The position numbers and the translations under genes are program-made. A stretch of 24,272 bases of DNA from CAYSLC01 sp964431545. GTDB taxonomy: Bacteria > Desulfobacterota > Desulfobacteria > Desulfobacterales > JAABSP01. Below, piece by piece: positions 7,482-15,442 of the stretch; within the stretch, counting starts at the first letter, position 1; each line of letters starts with the position of its first letter. The notes beneath the pieces were generated by a model. That model worked only from the letters and a program-made list of their open reading frames with translations, ran no database searches and had not been told where the DNA came from. The stretch spans positions 1-24,272 of the forward strand of contig CAYSLC010000065.1 in the NCBI GenBank assembly GCA_964431545.1. The letters are read 5' to 3'.

Positions 7482-8954
7482 ATGGTGCGAAAAGCAAAGA
7501 TCAAATTTATTCTGTTTTTCTGGGTCGCCCTGCTCCTTCCCGTCCCCGGCGGCGCCGACCCGGATCCCGATGCGTGGATTCCCCCCCCGTGGCTCACCCC
7601 GTCCGAACGGCGCTACCTGGCCGGCCGGGGACGGATCACCTACTGCGTGCACCGGGACCGAATGCCCTTCGAGGACATTCGGGAGGGCGCCCCGGACGGC
7701 CTGGCCCCGGACCTGATCGGGATGGTGGAGGCCCGTCTGGGGATCACTTTCCGTCCGGTCCCCTCCGGGTCCTGGGCCTCGTCCCGGGAACACCTCCGGG
7801 ACGGCCGATGCGAGATCCTCGCCGCCGTGGACGTGACGGTGCCGGAGGATCCGGCGCTGATCCGCACCGCCCCCTACCTCCGCTACACCCTGGCCGTGGC
7901 CATGCGGGGGGAGGCGCCCTTCATCTCCGGGATCCCGGACCTGGTGGGCCGGACGGTGGGGATCAACGGCGACCGGCCCAAGATGGATACCCTGGTGGCC
8001 CGGTTTCCGGCGGTCGCCTTCGCCGGGGTCGAGGACATCCCCGAGGGGCTGGCCAAGGTCTCCACGGGGGACCTCGACGCCTTTGTCGCTCCGCTTCCCT
8101 TGGTGGATCGGGCCCTCCGGAGGGCGACACCCGGAAGCCTGAAGATCGCCGGATACGTCGATCTCCCCGGAGCCCTGGGGATCGGCGTTCGAAAAGACCT
8201 CCCCGACCTCCGGACGATCCTCGACAAGGCCATCGCCTCCTTCACCGAGGCGGAGATCGACACCCTCCACCGCCGGTGGCTGGCGGCCCCTCCCGAGGAC
8301 CGCTTCGATCCCGCCTGGCTCTGGGCGGTGGCGGCCGCGGCCCTGATCGCCGGTCTCGCCGTCTTCCTCTGGCGCCGGGAGACGGGCCGGCTCCGGAGGC
8401 GGATCGCGGATGTCCAGGCGGAGCTTCAGACCAAGCAAAAGGAGGTGGAGACCCTGATGATCACCGATCCGCTCACCTGCCTCAACAACCGGCCCAAGCT
8501 CAAGGAGGTTCTGGGCAAGGAGGCGAAGCGGTTCGAACGGTACGGCCGGACCTCGGCGGTGATCCTCATGGACGTGGACCGCTTCAAGGCCGTCAACGAC
8601 ACCTACGGCCACAACCTGGGAGACGTGGTCCTGTGCAAGATCGGAGAACTCCTCCGTAACAACGTCCGAAAGGCCGATACATCGGGCCGCTGGGGCGGCG
8701 AGGAGTTCATGGTCCTCTGTCCGGAGACGGACACCGGCGGGGCGGCCCGCCTGGCGGAGAACCTCCGGAGGACCATCGAGGGCACCCGCCTGCCCAAGGT
8801 CGGCACCCTGACGTGCAGCTTCGGCGTTGCGGTCTTTCGGGGGGAGGACACCGGAGAGACGGTGGTCGGCCGCGCCGAGGAGGCCCTCGCCCGGGCCAAG
8901 GCGGCGGGACGGAACCGGGTGGAGGTGGGCAAGGGGAGCGCGGCGGCCGGGTAG
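7482..8954 (+). CDS. Periplasmic SBP_bac_3 domain fused to membrane GGDEF diguanylate cyclase
   Basis: This 490-residue receptor has a signal or anchor helix (about 8-24), a periplasmic type-3 solute-binding domain (about 48-268, beginning ITYCVHRDRMPFE), a membrane helix (279-297), a coiled linker (298-325), and a GGDEF domain from MITDPLTCLNNRP onward. GGEEF is intact (405-409), metal-site DVDRF is at 364-368, and RKAD (396-399), exactly five residues upstream, is a canonical product-inhibition site. It should make c-di-GMP in response to a small periplasmic ligand, perhaps an amino acid judging by the family. It is transcribed divergently from the four-gene sensory operon, so two different ligand-to-c-di-GMP devices sit side by side. 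The start has no Shine-Dalgarno sequence. Confidence 0.92.
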   Translation: MVRKAKIKFILFFWVALLLPVPGGADPDPDAWIPPPWLTPSERRYLAGRGRITYCVHRDRMPFEDIREGAPDGLAPDLIGMVEARLGITFRPVPSGSWASSREHLRDGRCEILAAVDVTVPEDPALIRTAPYLRYTLAVAMRGEAPFISGIPDLVGRTVGINGDRPKMDTLVARFPAVAFAGVEDIPEGLAKVSTGDLDAFVAPLPLVDRALRRATPGSLKIAGYVDLPGALGIGVRKDLPDLRTILDKAIASFTEAEIDTLHRRWLAAPPEDRFDPAWLWAVAAAALIAGLAVFLWRRETGRLRRRIADVQAELQTKQKEVETLMITDPLTCLNNRPKLKEVLGKEAKRFERYGRTSAVILMDVDRFKAVNDTYGHNLGDVVLCKIGELLRNNVRKADTSGRWGGEEFMVLCPETDTGGAARLAENLRRTIEGTRLPKVGTLTCSFGVAVFRGEDTGETVVGRAEEALARAKAAGRNRVEVGKGSAAAG

Positions 8955-8990
8955 CCGGTCCGGATCGTTTCAGCCGCTGCCTTGAGGTCG

Positions 8991-9491
8991 CTATTGGTCC
9001 ATTCGCTCCCGTTCATCGGCCAGTGCCAGAATGCGCCGTCGAATTTCCCCGGAAACCCACATCCCTTTCTTTCCGAGCGCATCCACGAAGGGAGCGATAT
9101 GGCGGATCAATCCCTGGCTTTTTGCTTCAAGGAGTATCCTCAGCGTTCCCCAGACCCGAAGCCCGGCTGCCTGGGCGGTTTTCCGCGCCAACGTATCGTC
9201 CAAGAGGATCGGTAAATCCGGATTTTCCAGGGCCAGCGCCATTGCCGAGATTTCTCCCGCCCCAAGATCAAGGGCGAACCATTCATGGGGCGTCGACCTT
9301 GGGTCGACGATTTCCATCCATTCGTACGTCAAGGGGTCGGGTGCGTGATATCCCTTTTTTCGACCCTGGGAGAGTTCGTTGGAAACGGCGGTCGGGACCC
9401 ATATGGAGTTGAACAGGTGGGGAAGCCACGAGAGCGCATCGATTCGATAAAGATAGAGGAGCGGAGAAGTGTCACTGATCGCGCTGGGCAT
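8991..9491 (-). CDS. DUF3368-family PIN-like toxin
   Basis: This 166-residue protein is of the DUF3368 family, a PIN-related group regarded as RNase toxins and paired with UPF0175 antitoxins. Candidate acidic metal ligands are in order: D7 in ISDTSPLLYL, E in AVSNELSQG, GAGEISA, and LLDDTLARK. The start MPSAISDTS at 9491 overlaps the end of the upstream antitoxin gene by 20 bases, which is typical of TA operons. A longer in-frame start at 9626 would lie wholly inside the antitoxin and adds unrelated sequence. The partner assignment rests on the family and the gene order. Confidence 0.85.
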   Translation of the reverse strand: MPSAISDTSPLLYLYRIDALSWLPHLFNSIWVPTAVSNELSQGRKKGYHAPDPLTYEWMEIVDPRSTPHEWFALDLGAGEISAMALALENPDLPILLDDTLARKTAQAAGLRVWGTLRILLEAKSQGLIRHIAPFVDALGKKGMWVSGEIRRRILALADERERMDQ

Positions 9492-9738
9492 GATGACTTT
9501 TTTCGAGTTCCCGCAACTCGTTTTCCAGTGGAAAGACCTGATACCTTTCCAAGGCCAGCAAAAATTCGATTCTTGAGATCCCGGCCAGTTCCGCCGCCCG
9601 ACCCGAGGAGAGACGGCCAAGTTCATGAAGCTTTACGGCCGCCAACATCCGCAGCTCCCTGCCGAACGAGGTGTCATCCATTTTTTCGGCGAGCAATATC
9701 TTTTCCGGCACATCGACGACGATCTGACGTATGGTCAT
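9472..9738 (-). CDS. UPF0175-family antitoxin
   Basis: This 88-residue protein begins with a short strand (TIRQIVVDVP). A helical core follows with LAAVKLHELGRLSSGRAAELAGISRIEFLLALERYQV, the signature UPF0175 helix-turn-helix. The family pairs with DUF3368 toxins, one of which overlaps its 3' end by 20 bases. It should neutralise that toxin and probably represses the operon. The ribosome site is weak (AGGT about 8 bases before the ATG). Directly upstream lies the broken CopG antitoxin gene, from whose promoter this pair may also be read. Confidence 0.85.
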   Translation of the reverse strand: MTIRQIVVDVPEKILLAEKMDDTSFGRELRMLAAVKLHELGRLSSGRAAELAGISRIEFLLALERYQVFPLENELRELEKSHHAQRDQ

Positions 9739-9778
9739 CGCTAAACCTATTAAATGATTCCAGATATTCGGAAATACA

Positions 9779-10007
9779 TCAAAAAGATTCCTGGGAAGCG
9801 TTCTCTCCGAATCCGTTCCGGATCTCTTCGGCGGAGGGAAAATCCGGCCAGGCTCCGATCAACTCCCGAACGGACGGGGCCATTCATCGGCTGTCTTCTC
9901 CTCGATCAGCCGCGCGATCCATCCGCCGATCGACATGTTGTGTTCCCTGGGGCCCCCCGCACCTTGGCCTCGATTTCGGAATGGAGATAGATGGTGATTT
10001 GGCCCAT
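9779..10007 (-). pseudogene. CopG/RHH antitoxin gene with two single-base frameshifts
   Basis: Three reading frames must be joined to read one antitoxin of about 76 residues. It begins MGQITIYLHSEIEAKVRG. After one missing base in the run near 9949-9958 it continues EHNMSIGGWIARLIEEK. After a second missing C near 9875-9880 it ends SVRELIGAWPDFPSAEEIR...ESF and a stop at 9779. This is the classic chromosomal CopG-type antitoxin with the WP...VRELIGAW tail. GGAGGA precedes the ATG and a TTGACG-17-TATACT promoter is intact. A toxin start would be expected at the TGATG overlap, but the frame there ends after nine codons, so no toxin remains. It is either recent decay or two base-calling errors. 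Confidence 0.8.
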
Positions 10008-10052
10008 GGAACGGTTCCTCCATATGGTTGCGGCATGATCGATATAGGTGGG

Positions 10053-10081
10053 AGTATAAGTGGATTCTCTCCGTCCGTCAA
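10053..10081 (-). promoter_or_regulatory. Sigma-70-type promoter of the CopG antitoxin pseudogene
   Basis: Read on the minus strand, TTGACG (10076-10081) and TATACT (10053-10058) are separated by 17 bases, 46 bases before the ATG at 10007. The promoter is near consensus although the coding sequence is broken. A small hairpin, GTGCC/GGCAC, lies upstream at 10107-10123. Confidence 0.6.
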
Positions 10082-10222
10082 TACCGTTGGCTCGTACCAT
10101 CGATTCGTGCCATCGGTAGGCACGGCGGTCACCCGTTGGAGACGTTGTCCGGACCAACAGGTTGAATGTCGGTATGGGGAATGGATCGAGAAGCCGGCTG
10201 ACAATTCACCCAGGAAATCCGG

Positions 10223-10669
10223 ATGATGGAAAAGGACTCCTTGGGGAAAAGCGAAATCCGCCGTCCGGTGGACAAGGATCTACGGCGGCGGAAGCTCGAC
10301 TGGAACAGGGTCTCCGCGTTGACCCTGGCCCTGCTGGACTCCTCTAAAAATCGGGTCGGTAACCCGGAGTACCGGCGCCGGAATCGTTCCTACGGCCTCA
10401 CCACCCTTCGGGATCGCCACGTGGAGATCACGGAGATGACGATCCGGATCGTCGCAAGAGCCCTGGGAAACACGCCGGTCACCTGCCGGAAGTACTACAT
10501 CCATCCGGCGATCATTGAAGCCTACGAAGAAAACCGCTTGACAGCGGCTTTCGAGTGGGGGAAAAAGCGGAAAACAAGATCCGACGATGAATCGGCCTAT
10601 TTCCGCCCGGCCGAACGGGCGGTCCTCAAGCTGTTGCGATCGGAACGGGCGGTCTTGCCCGGGGGATAG
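10223..10669 (+). pseudogene. Internally deleted DNA topoisomerase IB remnant
   Basis: This 148-codon open frame joins two pieces of bacterial topoisomerase IB. Residues about 9-68 match the part containing IRRPVDKDL and RVGNPEY...YGLTTLRDRHVEI. Residues about 74-107 match the C-terminal part ARALGNTPVTCRKYYIHPAIIEAY with the catalytic tyrosine. About 120 residues that should lie between them are absent, including the catalytic Lys hairpin and the DFRTW-type Arg helix. The N-terminal DNA-binding domain is absent too. Bacterial enzymes are usually about 330-370 residues. It cannot be an active topoisomerase. The frame is still open, so the deletion was in phase. No clear Shine-Dalgarno sequence is seen. 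Confidence 0.8.
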
Positions 10670-10695
10670 TGAATCCGCAAACGGAAGGAGAAATG

Positions 10696-11475
10696 ATGAT
10701 CAGCGAGCTTCGAATCGACCCGGAGAGGGCCACAACCCAGATCGCCGATTTCCTCGGGGGATATTTACGGAAGACCGGAAACCAGGGGGTGGTCATGGGA
10801 CTCTCCGGCGGTGTCGACAGCGCCGTCGCGGCGGCCGTCGCCCGGCAGGCCCTGGGGAAGAAAAATGCCAAATGTGTATTCATGCCCGACAGCGCCACCC
10901 CGACCGCCGATTACGAGCATGTCGATCTGCTGGCCGAAGCCTTCGACCTGGACGTGGCGACCCGGGACATCACCGCCATCGTGGAGACCTTCGGGGAGCA
11001 CTGTGTTCTCCCGCCGGATACGATGGCCGCGGCGAACATCAAGGCCAGGAGCCGGATGGTTCTGCTCTATGCGTACGCCAACATGACGGAGAGCCTGGTG
11101 TGCGGGACATCCAATAAATCCGAACTGATGGTCGGCTACTTCACCAAATTCGGGGACGGCGGGGTGGATATCATGCCCATCGGTGATCTCTACAAGGCCC
11201 AGGTGTGGGCGCTGGCCCGTCACCTGGAGGTGCCCGGCCCCATCATCGACAAACCCCCCTCGGCCGGGCTGTTCGAGGGGCAGACCGACGAGGCGGAGCT
11301 GAAGATGACGTACGACAGCCTCGATGTCATCCTCTGTTCACTGGAAAAGGAGGTGGAGATCGGCCGGATCTCCCGGGACGCCGGCGTCGATCCGTCCGAG
11401 GTGGAGCGGATCCGGACCCTGGTGGTGGGCACCCGGCACAAGCGGGAAACGGCAGTATCGGCCAAAATCTACTGA
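10696..11475 (+). CDS. nadE: NAD synthetase (ammonia-dependent type)
   Basis: This 259-residue enzyme amidates deamido-NAD with ammonia and ATP, the last step of NAD synthesis. The N-type pyrophosphatase P-loop SGGVDSAV is at residues 37-44. Further landmarks are LLYAYAN, GTSNKSELMVGYFTKFGDGGVDIMPIGDLYK, and the KPPSAGLFEGQTDE segment. There is no nitrilase (glutaminase) domain, so free ammonia or a separate glutaminase must be used. AAGGAG (10685-10690) favours the ATG at 10696 over the adjacent ATG at 10693 or the GTG at 10669. The glycerate kinase follows after 73 bases and may be cotranscribed. Confidence 0.95.
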   Translation: MISELRIDPERATTQIADFLGGYLRKTGNQGVVMGLSGGVDSAVAAAVARQALGKKNAKCVFMPDSATPTADYEHVDLLAEAFDLDVATRDITAIVETFGEHCVLPPDTMAAANIKARSRMVLLYAYANMTESLVCGTSNKSELMVGYFTKFGDGGVDIMPIGDLYKAQVWALARHLEVPGPIIDKPPSAGLFEGQTDEAELKMTYDSLDVILCSLEKEVEIGRISRDAGVDPSEVERIRTLVVGTRHKRETAVSAKIY

Positions 11476-11548
11476 TCCCACTGGTCTCGATGGCGGATCC
11501 GCGGCCTTCAGACCATCGATCTCCCCCTTTTCGAAGGAAAGGAGCGCC

Positions 11549-12922
11549 ATGAATTCCCACCTCCGCCGTGACCACCTGACCCGGATTTTCCACGCCGGCC
11601 TCCGGCGCGTCGATCCGTACCGGATGATGTCGGAGCGGGTCTTCCTCGACGGGGAGCGGCTCGCCGTCCGCCTGGAAGACGGGGAGACGTCGATCGATCT
11701 GGAGGATATCCGCCGGATCATCGTCATCGGCTGCGGCAAGGCCACGGCCCCCATGGCCGCGGCCCTCGAGGAGATCCTGGGGGACCGGATCGGGACGGGG
11801 CTCATCGTCGTCAAATACGGCCATACGGCTCCCCTGGAGATCATCGAGACCCTGGAGGCCGGCCACCCGGTCCCCGACGAAAACGGCGTGGCCGGGGCCC
11901 GCCGCATCGTGGAGCTGGCCGACGCCGCGGACCGGGAGACCCTCGTCATCTCCCTCATCTCCGGCGGCGGATCGGCCCTGCTGCCCCTGCCCCTGGAACG
12001 GCGCGGCGGGGATGGGGCCGTCCGCCTCACCCTTTCCCACAAGCGGCGGACCACCGAGGCCCTGCTCGCCTGCGGGGCCGACATCGGGGAGATCAACGGC
12101 GTCCGGAAGCACCTTTCCGGCGTCAAGGGGGGGCGGCTCCTCGCCCGCCTGGCGCCGGCCCGGAGCCTCAACTTCATCCTCTCGGACGTGGTGGGGGACG
12201 ACCCGGCCACCATCGCCTCGGGGATCACCGCGCCGGACCCCACCACCTTCGGGGACGCGCTCTCGACCATGGAAAAATACGACATCCAGGGGCGGGTGCC
12301 TCCGGAGGTGATGGCGGTCCTTCGGATGGGGGCCGAAGGCCGGATTCCCGAGACCCTGAAGCCGGGGGATCCGGCGGAGGACCTGGCCGTCAATCATCTC
12401 ATCGGCACCAACCGGAGCGCCCTTTCCGCCGCCGCCGAAAAGGCCCAAGCCCTGGGATATACCCCGGTCCGCCTCACCTCCCGGCTCACCGGCGAGGCCC
12501 GGGAAGCGGCCCGGTTCCTGGCGGCCGTCGCGGTGGACGCCGCGAAACAGGGGATGACGGCCCGGCCGCCGGCCTGCATCCTCTCCGGCGGGGAAACGAC
12601 GGTGACGATCCGGGGAGACGGAAAGGGCGGCCGGAACCAGGAGATGGCCCTGGCCTTCCTGGTCGAAATGGCCCGAAACCCCGACGACTTTGCGGGCATC
12701 GCGTTCCTGTCGGGCGCCACCGACGGCAACGACGGCCCCACCGACGCGGCCGGGGCCTTCGCCGACCTGGATCTCCTAACCGAGGCCCGGAACCGAAGCT
12801 TGGACCCGGCGGCCCATCTGAGGAACAACGACGCGTACTCCTTTTTCGAACAAATCGACGGGCTTTTGAAGACCGGGCCGACGAACACCAATGTCTGCGA
12901 TCTGCAGATCATCCTCTGCTGA
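11549..12922 (+). CDS. Glycerate 2-kinase, MOFRL/GckA family
   Basis: This 457-residue protein is of the DUF4147-MOFRL family, which phosphorylates D-glycerate to 2-phosphoglycerate with ATP and feeds glycolysis from serine, glyoxylate or hydroxypyruvate routes. GCGKA (61-65) and ISGGGSALLPLP (about 137-148) are N-terminal signatures. GVRKHLSGVKGGRLA-type sequence lies near residues 190-205, and the C-terminal MOFRL domain shows GGETTVT, GGRNQEMALAF and SGATDGNDGPTDAAGA. The start at 11549 has GAAAGGAG six bases upstream. An open frame extends further 5' but overlaps nadE and has no homology there. Length is normal for the family. The gene is compatible with serine-cycle or photorespiratory-like carbon salvage, but no such neighbours are visible. 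Confidence 0.93.
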   Translation: MNSHLRRDHLTRIFHAGLRRVDPYRMMSERVFLDGERLAVRLEDGETSIDLEDIRRIIVIGCGKATAPMAAALEEILGDRIGTGLIVVKYGHTAPLEIIETLEAGHPVPDENGVAGARRIVELADAADRETLVISLISGGGSALLPLPLERRGGDGAVRLTLSHKRRTTEALLACGADIGEINGVRKHLSGVKGGRLLARLAPARSLNFILSDVVGDDPATIASGITAPDPTTFGDALSTMEKYDIQGRVPPEVMAVLRMGAEGRIPETLKPGDPAEDLAVNHLIGTNRSALSAAAEKAQALGYTPVRLTSRLTGEAREAARFLAAVAVDAAKQGMTARPPACILSGGETTVTIRGDGKGGRNQEMALAFLVEMARNPDDFAGIAFLSGATDGNDGPTDAAGAFADLDLLTEARNRSLDPAAHLRNNDAYSFFEQIDGLLKTGPTNTNVCDLQIILC

Positions 12923-13025
12923 TGTGGCGGCCTTGGACCATTCTTTTTCCGCCGAGCCGATGGTGAAACTCGTACCGGAACCCGGAACGCGAAAAATACA
13001 CCATATCCAATAATCCCAAGGACCC

Positions 13026-13910
13026 ATGGAACACAAGGATATACGGCTTCTTTACACCTCGGACATCCACGCACACCCGGATTACCTGAGCGCCATGCTG
13101 GCCGCCGCCCGGGGCCATGGCGTCGATGCCGTCCTCGTCGGGGGGGACATCATCCCCCATCATCTTCCGGGGACCTTCGGCCCGGACATCCTCGAGGCCC
13201 AGGTCCGGTACCTCCGGGAGATCTTCCTCCCGGCCCTGGACCGGTACCGGCAGGAGCGGAAGACCGCCTTCTTCCTCGACCTCGGCAACGACGATTTCGC
13301 CGCCTCCCGGACGGTCCTGGAGGAGCGGGACGGCTCGGATCTGCATCTGATCCACATGGCGGTCCGGGAGCTGACGCCCTCGGTGGACGCGGCCGGCTAC
13401 ATGATGGTCCCCCCCACCCCCTTCGGCCGGAAGGACTGGGAGAAGCCGGACTGTACCGAACAGCCGTGGGCGCCGGGGAACAGGGTGACCCTCCACGGGG
13501 TGGTTTCCGGAAACGGGCGGCTGGAGAAGACGACCCTCGATCCCAAGGCCCCGGAGACCCTGGAGGCCGACCTGGAGCGCCTGTCGGCCAAAATCCGGAA
13601 GCCCTTCCTCTTCGTCTCCCACGCCCCGCCTTACGGCACACCCCTCGATCTGATCTACGACGGCACCCATGTGGGGAGCCTCGCCGTCCGCCGGTTCATC
13701 GAGCACTGGGCCCGAAAAGGGTGGCTCCTCGGATCGTTCCACGGCCACATCCATGAGTCGTATCGAAGAAGCGGCGCCGTCCGCGCCGCCATCGAGGGCG
13801 CGCCCTGCTTCAACCCCGGCCAGGGGGATGTGTATGGCGGGAGGTTCCGGTACCTGGTTTTGCGGCTCCAGGCCTCCGGCGGGGCCGTGGAGACGGAGAT
13901 GGCGCCATGA
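13026..13910 (+). CDS. Calcineurin-like metallophosphoesterase
   Basis: This 294-residue predicted two-metal phosphoesterase has the motifs in order: D13-x-H15 (SDIHAHP), GGD41, GND89 (LGNDDF), H199 (VSHAPP), and GHIH near 240-243. The usual GNHE is GNDD here, as in the branch often annotated as metallophosphoesterases of unknown substrate. There is no signal peptide. No Shine-Dalgarno sequence is obvious before the ATG. The preceding 103 bases contain nothing else recognisable. The substrate cannot be named. Confidence 0.9.
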   Translation: MEHKDIRLLYTSDIHAHPDYLSAMLAAARGHGVDAVLVGGDIIPHHLPGTFGPDILEAQVRYLREIFLPALDRYRQERKTAFFLDLGNDDFAASRTVLEERDGSDLHLIHMAVRELTPSVDAAGYMMVPPTPFGRKDWEKPDCTEQPWAPGNRVTLHGVVSGNGRLEKTTLDPKAPETLEADLERLSAKIRKPFLFVSHAPPYGTPLDLIYDGTHVGSLAVRRFIEHWARKGWLLGSFHGHIHESYRRSGAVRAAIEGAPCFNPGQGDVYGGRFRYLVLRLQASGGAVETEMAP

Positions 13911-13986
13911 CCCCGGCTCCGATCTCCGATGCAAAGGAATGGGCGTCGAACCGCTGTACGAATATTTCCTCCCGGCCCGGAAGGTT

Positions 13987-14577
13987 TCAAGGCGGCCCCA
14001 TCCCTTCGTCCACCGGGACCTTCCGGTAAATCTCCTCCAAGGGCAAGGTGATGTCGATCGATTCCAGGTTCACCACATCCTCCGCGCCGGCCGCCTCGGA
14101 GAGCAGCCACTGCCTGGTCGACCGCCGGACATAGTGCTCCGCCCGCCGATGGTCTTGGGCCACGAGCAGATATTCCTTCAGAGACGACAGTTGCCGGTAA
14201 TGGGAAAATTTCCGGAACAGGTCGTACCCCTGAGTGGACCGGGAGAGCACTTCGATCAGGATCATGGGCGTCAGCAGGGTGTCCTCGTGGTCGTCCTCGA
14301 AGCGGATCTTGTCGCAGGCCACCACCACATCCGGATAGGTGTAGAGACCGGTGGGACTCACCTTCACCCGCATGTCGTTGGCGTAGATGTCGCACGGCCG
14401 GTCCCGGAGCCGGGTGCTCAACTCCCGGACGATGTTGGTGACGATGAGGTTGTGGCGCCGACTGGCACCGGCCAGGGCGAACATCTCCCCATGGAAAAAT
14501 TCGCTCCTGGTCCGGGCCTTCCGCTCGATGGCCAGGTATTCCAGTTCCGTCAATCGTGGTTTTGTCTGGGTGGACAT
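13987..14577 (-). CDS. Uma2-family (DUF820) restriction-endonuclease-like protein
   Basis: This 196-residue protein has the PD-(D/E)xK-type Uma2 fold. Landmarks are the N-terminal LTELEYLAIER, EFFHGEMFALAGAS, HNLIVTNIVRELSTRL, YPDVVVA (the acidic metal ligand) and LIEVLSRST (the Glu). The family is common in cyanobacteria and deltaproteobacteria, often in many copies, and its biological role is not established. The start at 14577 has GAGGAG seven bases upstream. A longer in-frame ATG at 14616 adds a Glu/Asp-rich stretch without support. It converges with the metallophosphoesterase gene. Confidence 0.88.
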   Translation of the reverse strand: MSTQTKPRLTELEYLAIERKARTRSEFFHGEMFALAGASRRHNLIVTNIVRELSTRLRDRPCDIYANDMRVKVSPTGLYTYPDVVVACDKIRFEDDHEDTLLTPMILIEVLSRSTQGYDLFRKFSHYRQLSSLKEYLLVAQDHRRAEHYVRRSTRQWLLSEAAGAEDVVNLESIDITLPLEEIYRKVPVDEGMGPP

Positions 14578-14982
14578 GGTCTCCTCCTCGCGCGGTTCGG
14601 TGTCGTCTTCTTCCATCTACCATGAAACGAATCGGGGATACAGGGGAAGTTCAAGCCGGAAACACCGGGCGACGCCCGATGCCAATTTTGACAACGGCCG
14701 GTTTCGGCTTTAGCCTATCCCTTACCCGTTCCCACCGCCCACCCCACCTGTGTGGTGTTCTCCTCCGGGCGGTCCCATCGGTCATCCACTTCACCCCATG
14801 GAACGGTTTGCCGCGGTTGCGGGGCCGGGAGATTGGGGTTTCGGCCGCCGGGTCCCGTGGTTCCGGTCGAAGCGTTCGACCGGAGACCGCGTTGCCACCA
14901 AGACATCTATGGGGAATCCCCCACATATCGAAAGGAGGTTGTGCCATGCTCAGACAACCCCGTATGAAAAAGATGAATTTTC
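14578..14982. other. Intergenic stretch without a supportable gene
   Basis: No reading frame on either strand here shows homology I recognise. It holds a strong hairpin (14862-14884) and a 20-codon frame (14946-15008) preceded by AAAGGAGG that runs through the antitoxin promoter. The DNA may be remnant of a lost accessory gene. Confidence 0.5.
14862..14884. repeat. Strong inverted repeat (hairpin)
   Basis: TCCGGTCGAA (14862-14871) and TTCGACCGGA (14875-14884) form a perfect 10-bp stem with a GCG loop. No T-run follows on either side, so it is not a standard terminator. Confidence 0.6.
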
Positions 14983-15040
14983 TTGTGAGGCGGGGTGACT
15001 TGAACTAATATTTGGTTCACCATGATCCGCATATGGTTCA
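14983..15040 (+). promoter_or_regulatory. Promoter and direct-repeat operator of the orphan antitoxin
   Basis: TTGTGA (14983-14988) and TAATAT (15006-15011) have 17-base spacing. Directly downstream TGGTTCA occurs twice, at 15013-15019 and 15034-15040, exactly 21 bases apart (two helical turns). This would suit autoregulation by a ribbon-helix-helix dimer pair. Confidence 0.55.
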
Positions 15041-15052
15041 AAGGAGGGGATG

Positions 15053-15310
15053 ATGAGATCCATCACCATACATAAGCTGGACGACGGACTGGATGCGCTG
15101 ATCCGAAAGAGGGCGGAAAAAGAGAAAAGCAGCCTGAACCGGACGATCAAAAACATTCTCGAAGAGGCTTTGAGGCCGGCTGAAAAGTCCGGAACGGGGA
15201 AAATCCAAGACTACCTCGATCTGTTCGGCGTATGGTCGGAAGCGGATGCCGAGGAATTCAACCAGGCAACGAAAGAACTTCGAGAGATCGACCCGGGAGA
15301 CTGGCGGTGA
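15053..15310 (+). CDS. Orphan ribbon-helix-helix antitoxin (FitA/VapB-like)
   Basis: This predicts 85 residues. The N-terminus RSITIHKLDDGLDALIRKRAEKEKSSLNRTIKNILEEAL is a typical RHH DNA-binding module. The tail from about 45 (DYLDLFGVWSEADAEEFNQATKELREIDPGDW) is the toxin-binding segment seen in antitoxins partnered with PIN toxins. AAGGAGG (15041-15047) suits the second of two adjacent ATGs (15053 rather than 15050). The stop overlaps a GTG (15307) in the standard TA arrangement, but that frame reads GTG-AAA-TAA and ends, so no toxin is encoded. It could be a relic or a solitary regulator. Confidence 0.82.
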   Translation: MRSITIHKLDDGLDALIRKRAEKEKSSLNRTIKNILEEALRPAEKSGTGKIQDYLDLFGVWSEADAEEFNQATKELREIDPGDWR

Positions 15311-15442
15311 AATAATCGAAGGACTGCGCCTTTGGAACCATCTCCAGCCGACCTGACTCACCTCGACATTGAACCTGAAAAAGGGTTCCCGTCGAGCCCA
15401 ACCCCACCCGGCCCGATCCCATGACCCTGCCATAGATCGACG

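Noticed and set aside
6486..8612. Long minus-strand open frame (about 708 codons)
   Set aside because: It is antisense to the SBP-GGDEF gene and then out of frame within the binding-protein gene. No recognisable domains.
14946..15008. 20-codon frame with AAAGGAGG before its ATG
   Set aside because: It runs through the promoter of the downstream antitoxin, has no homology and a basic, non-membrane composition. A real peptide is possible but unsupported.
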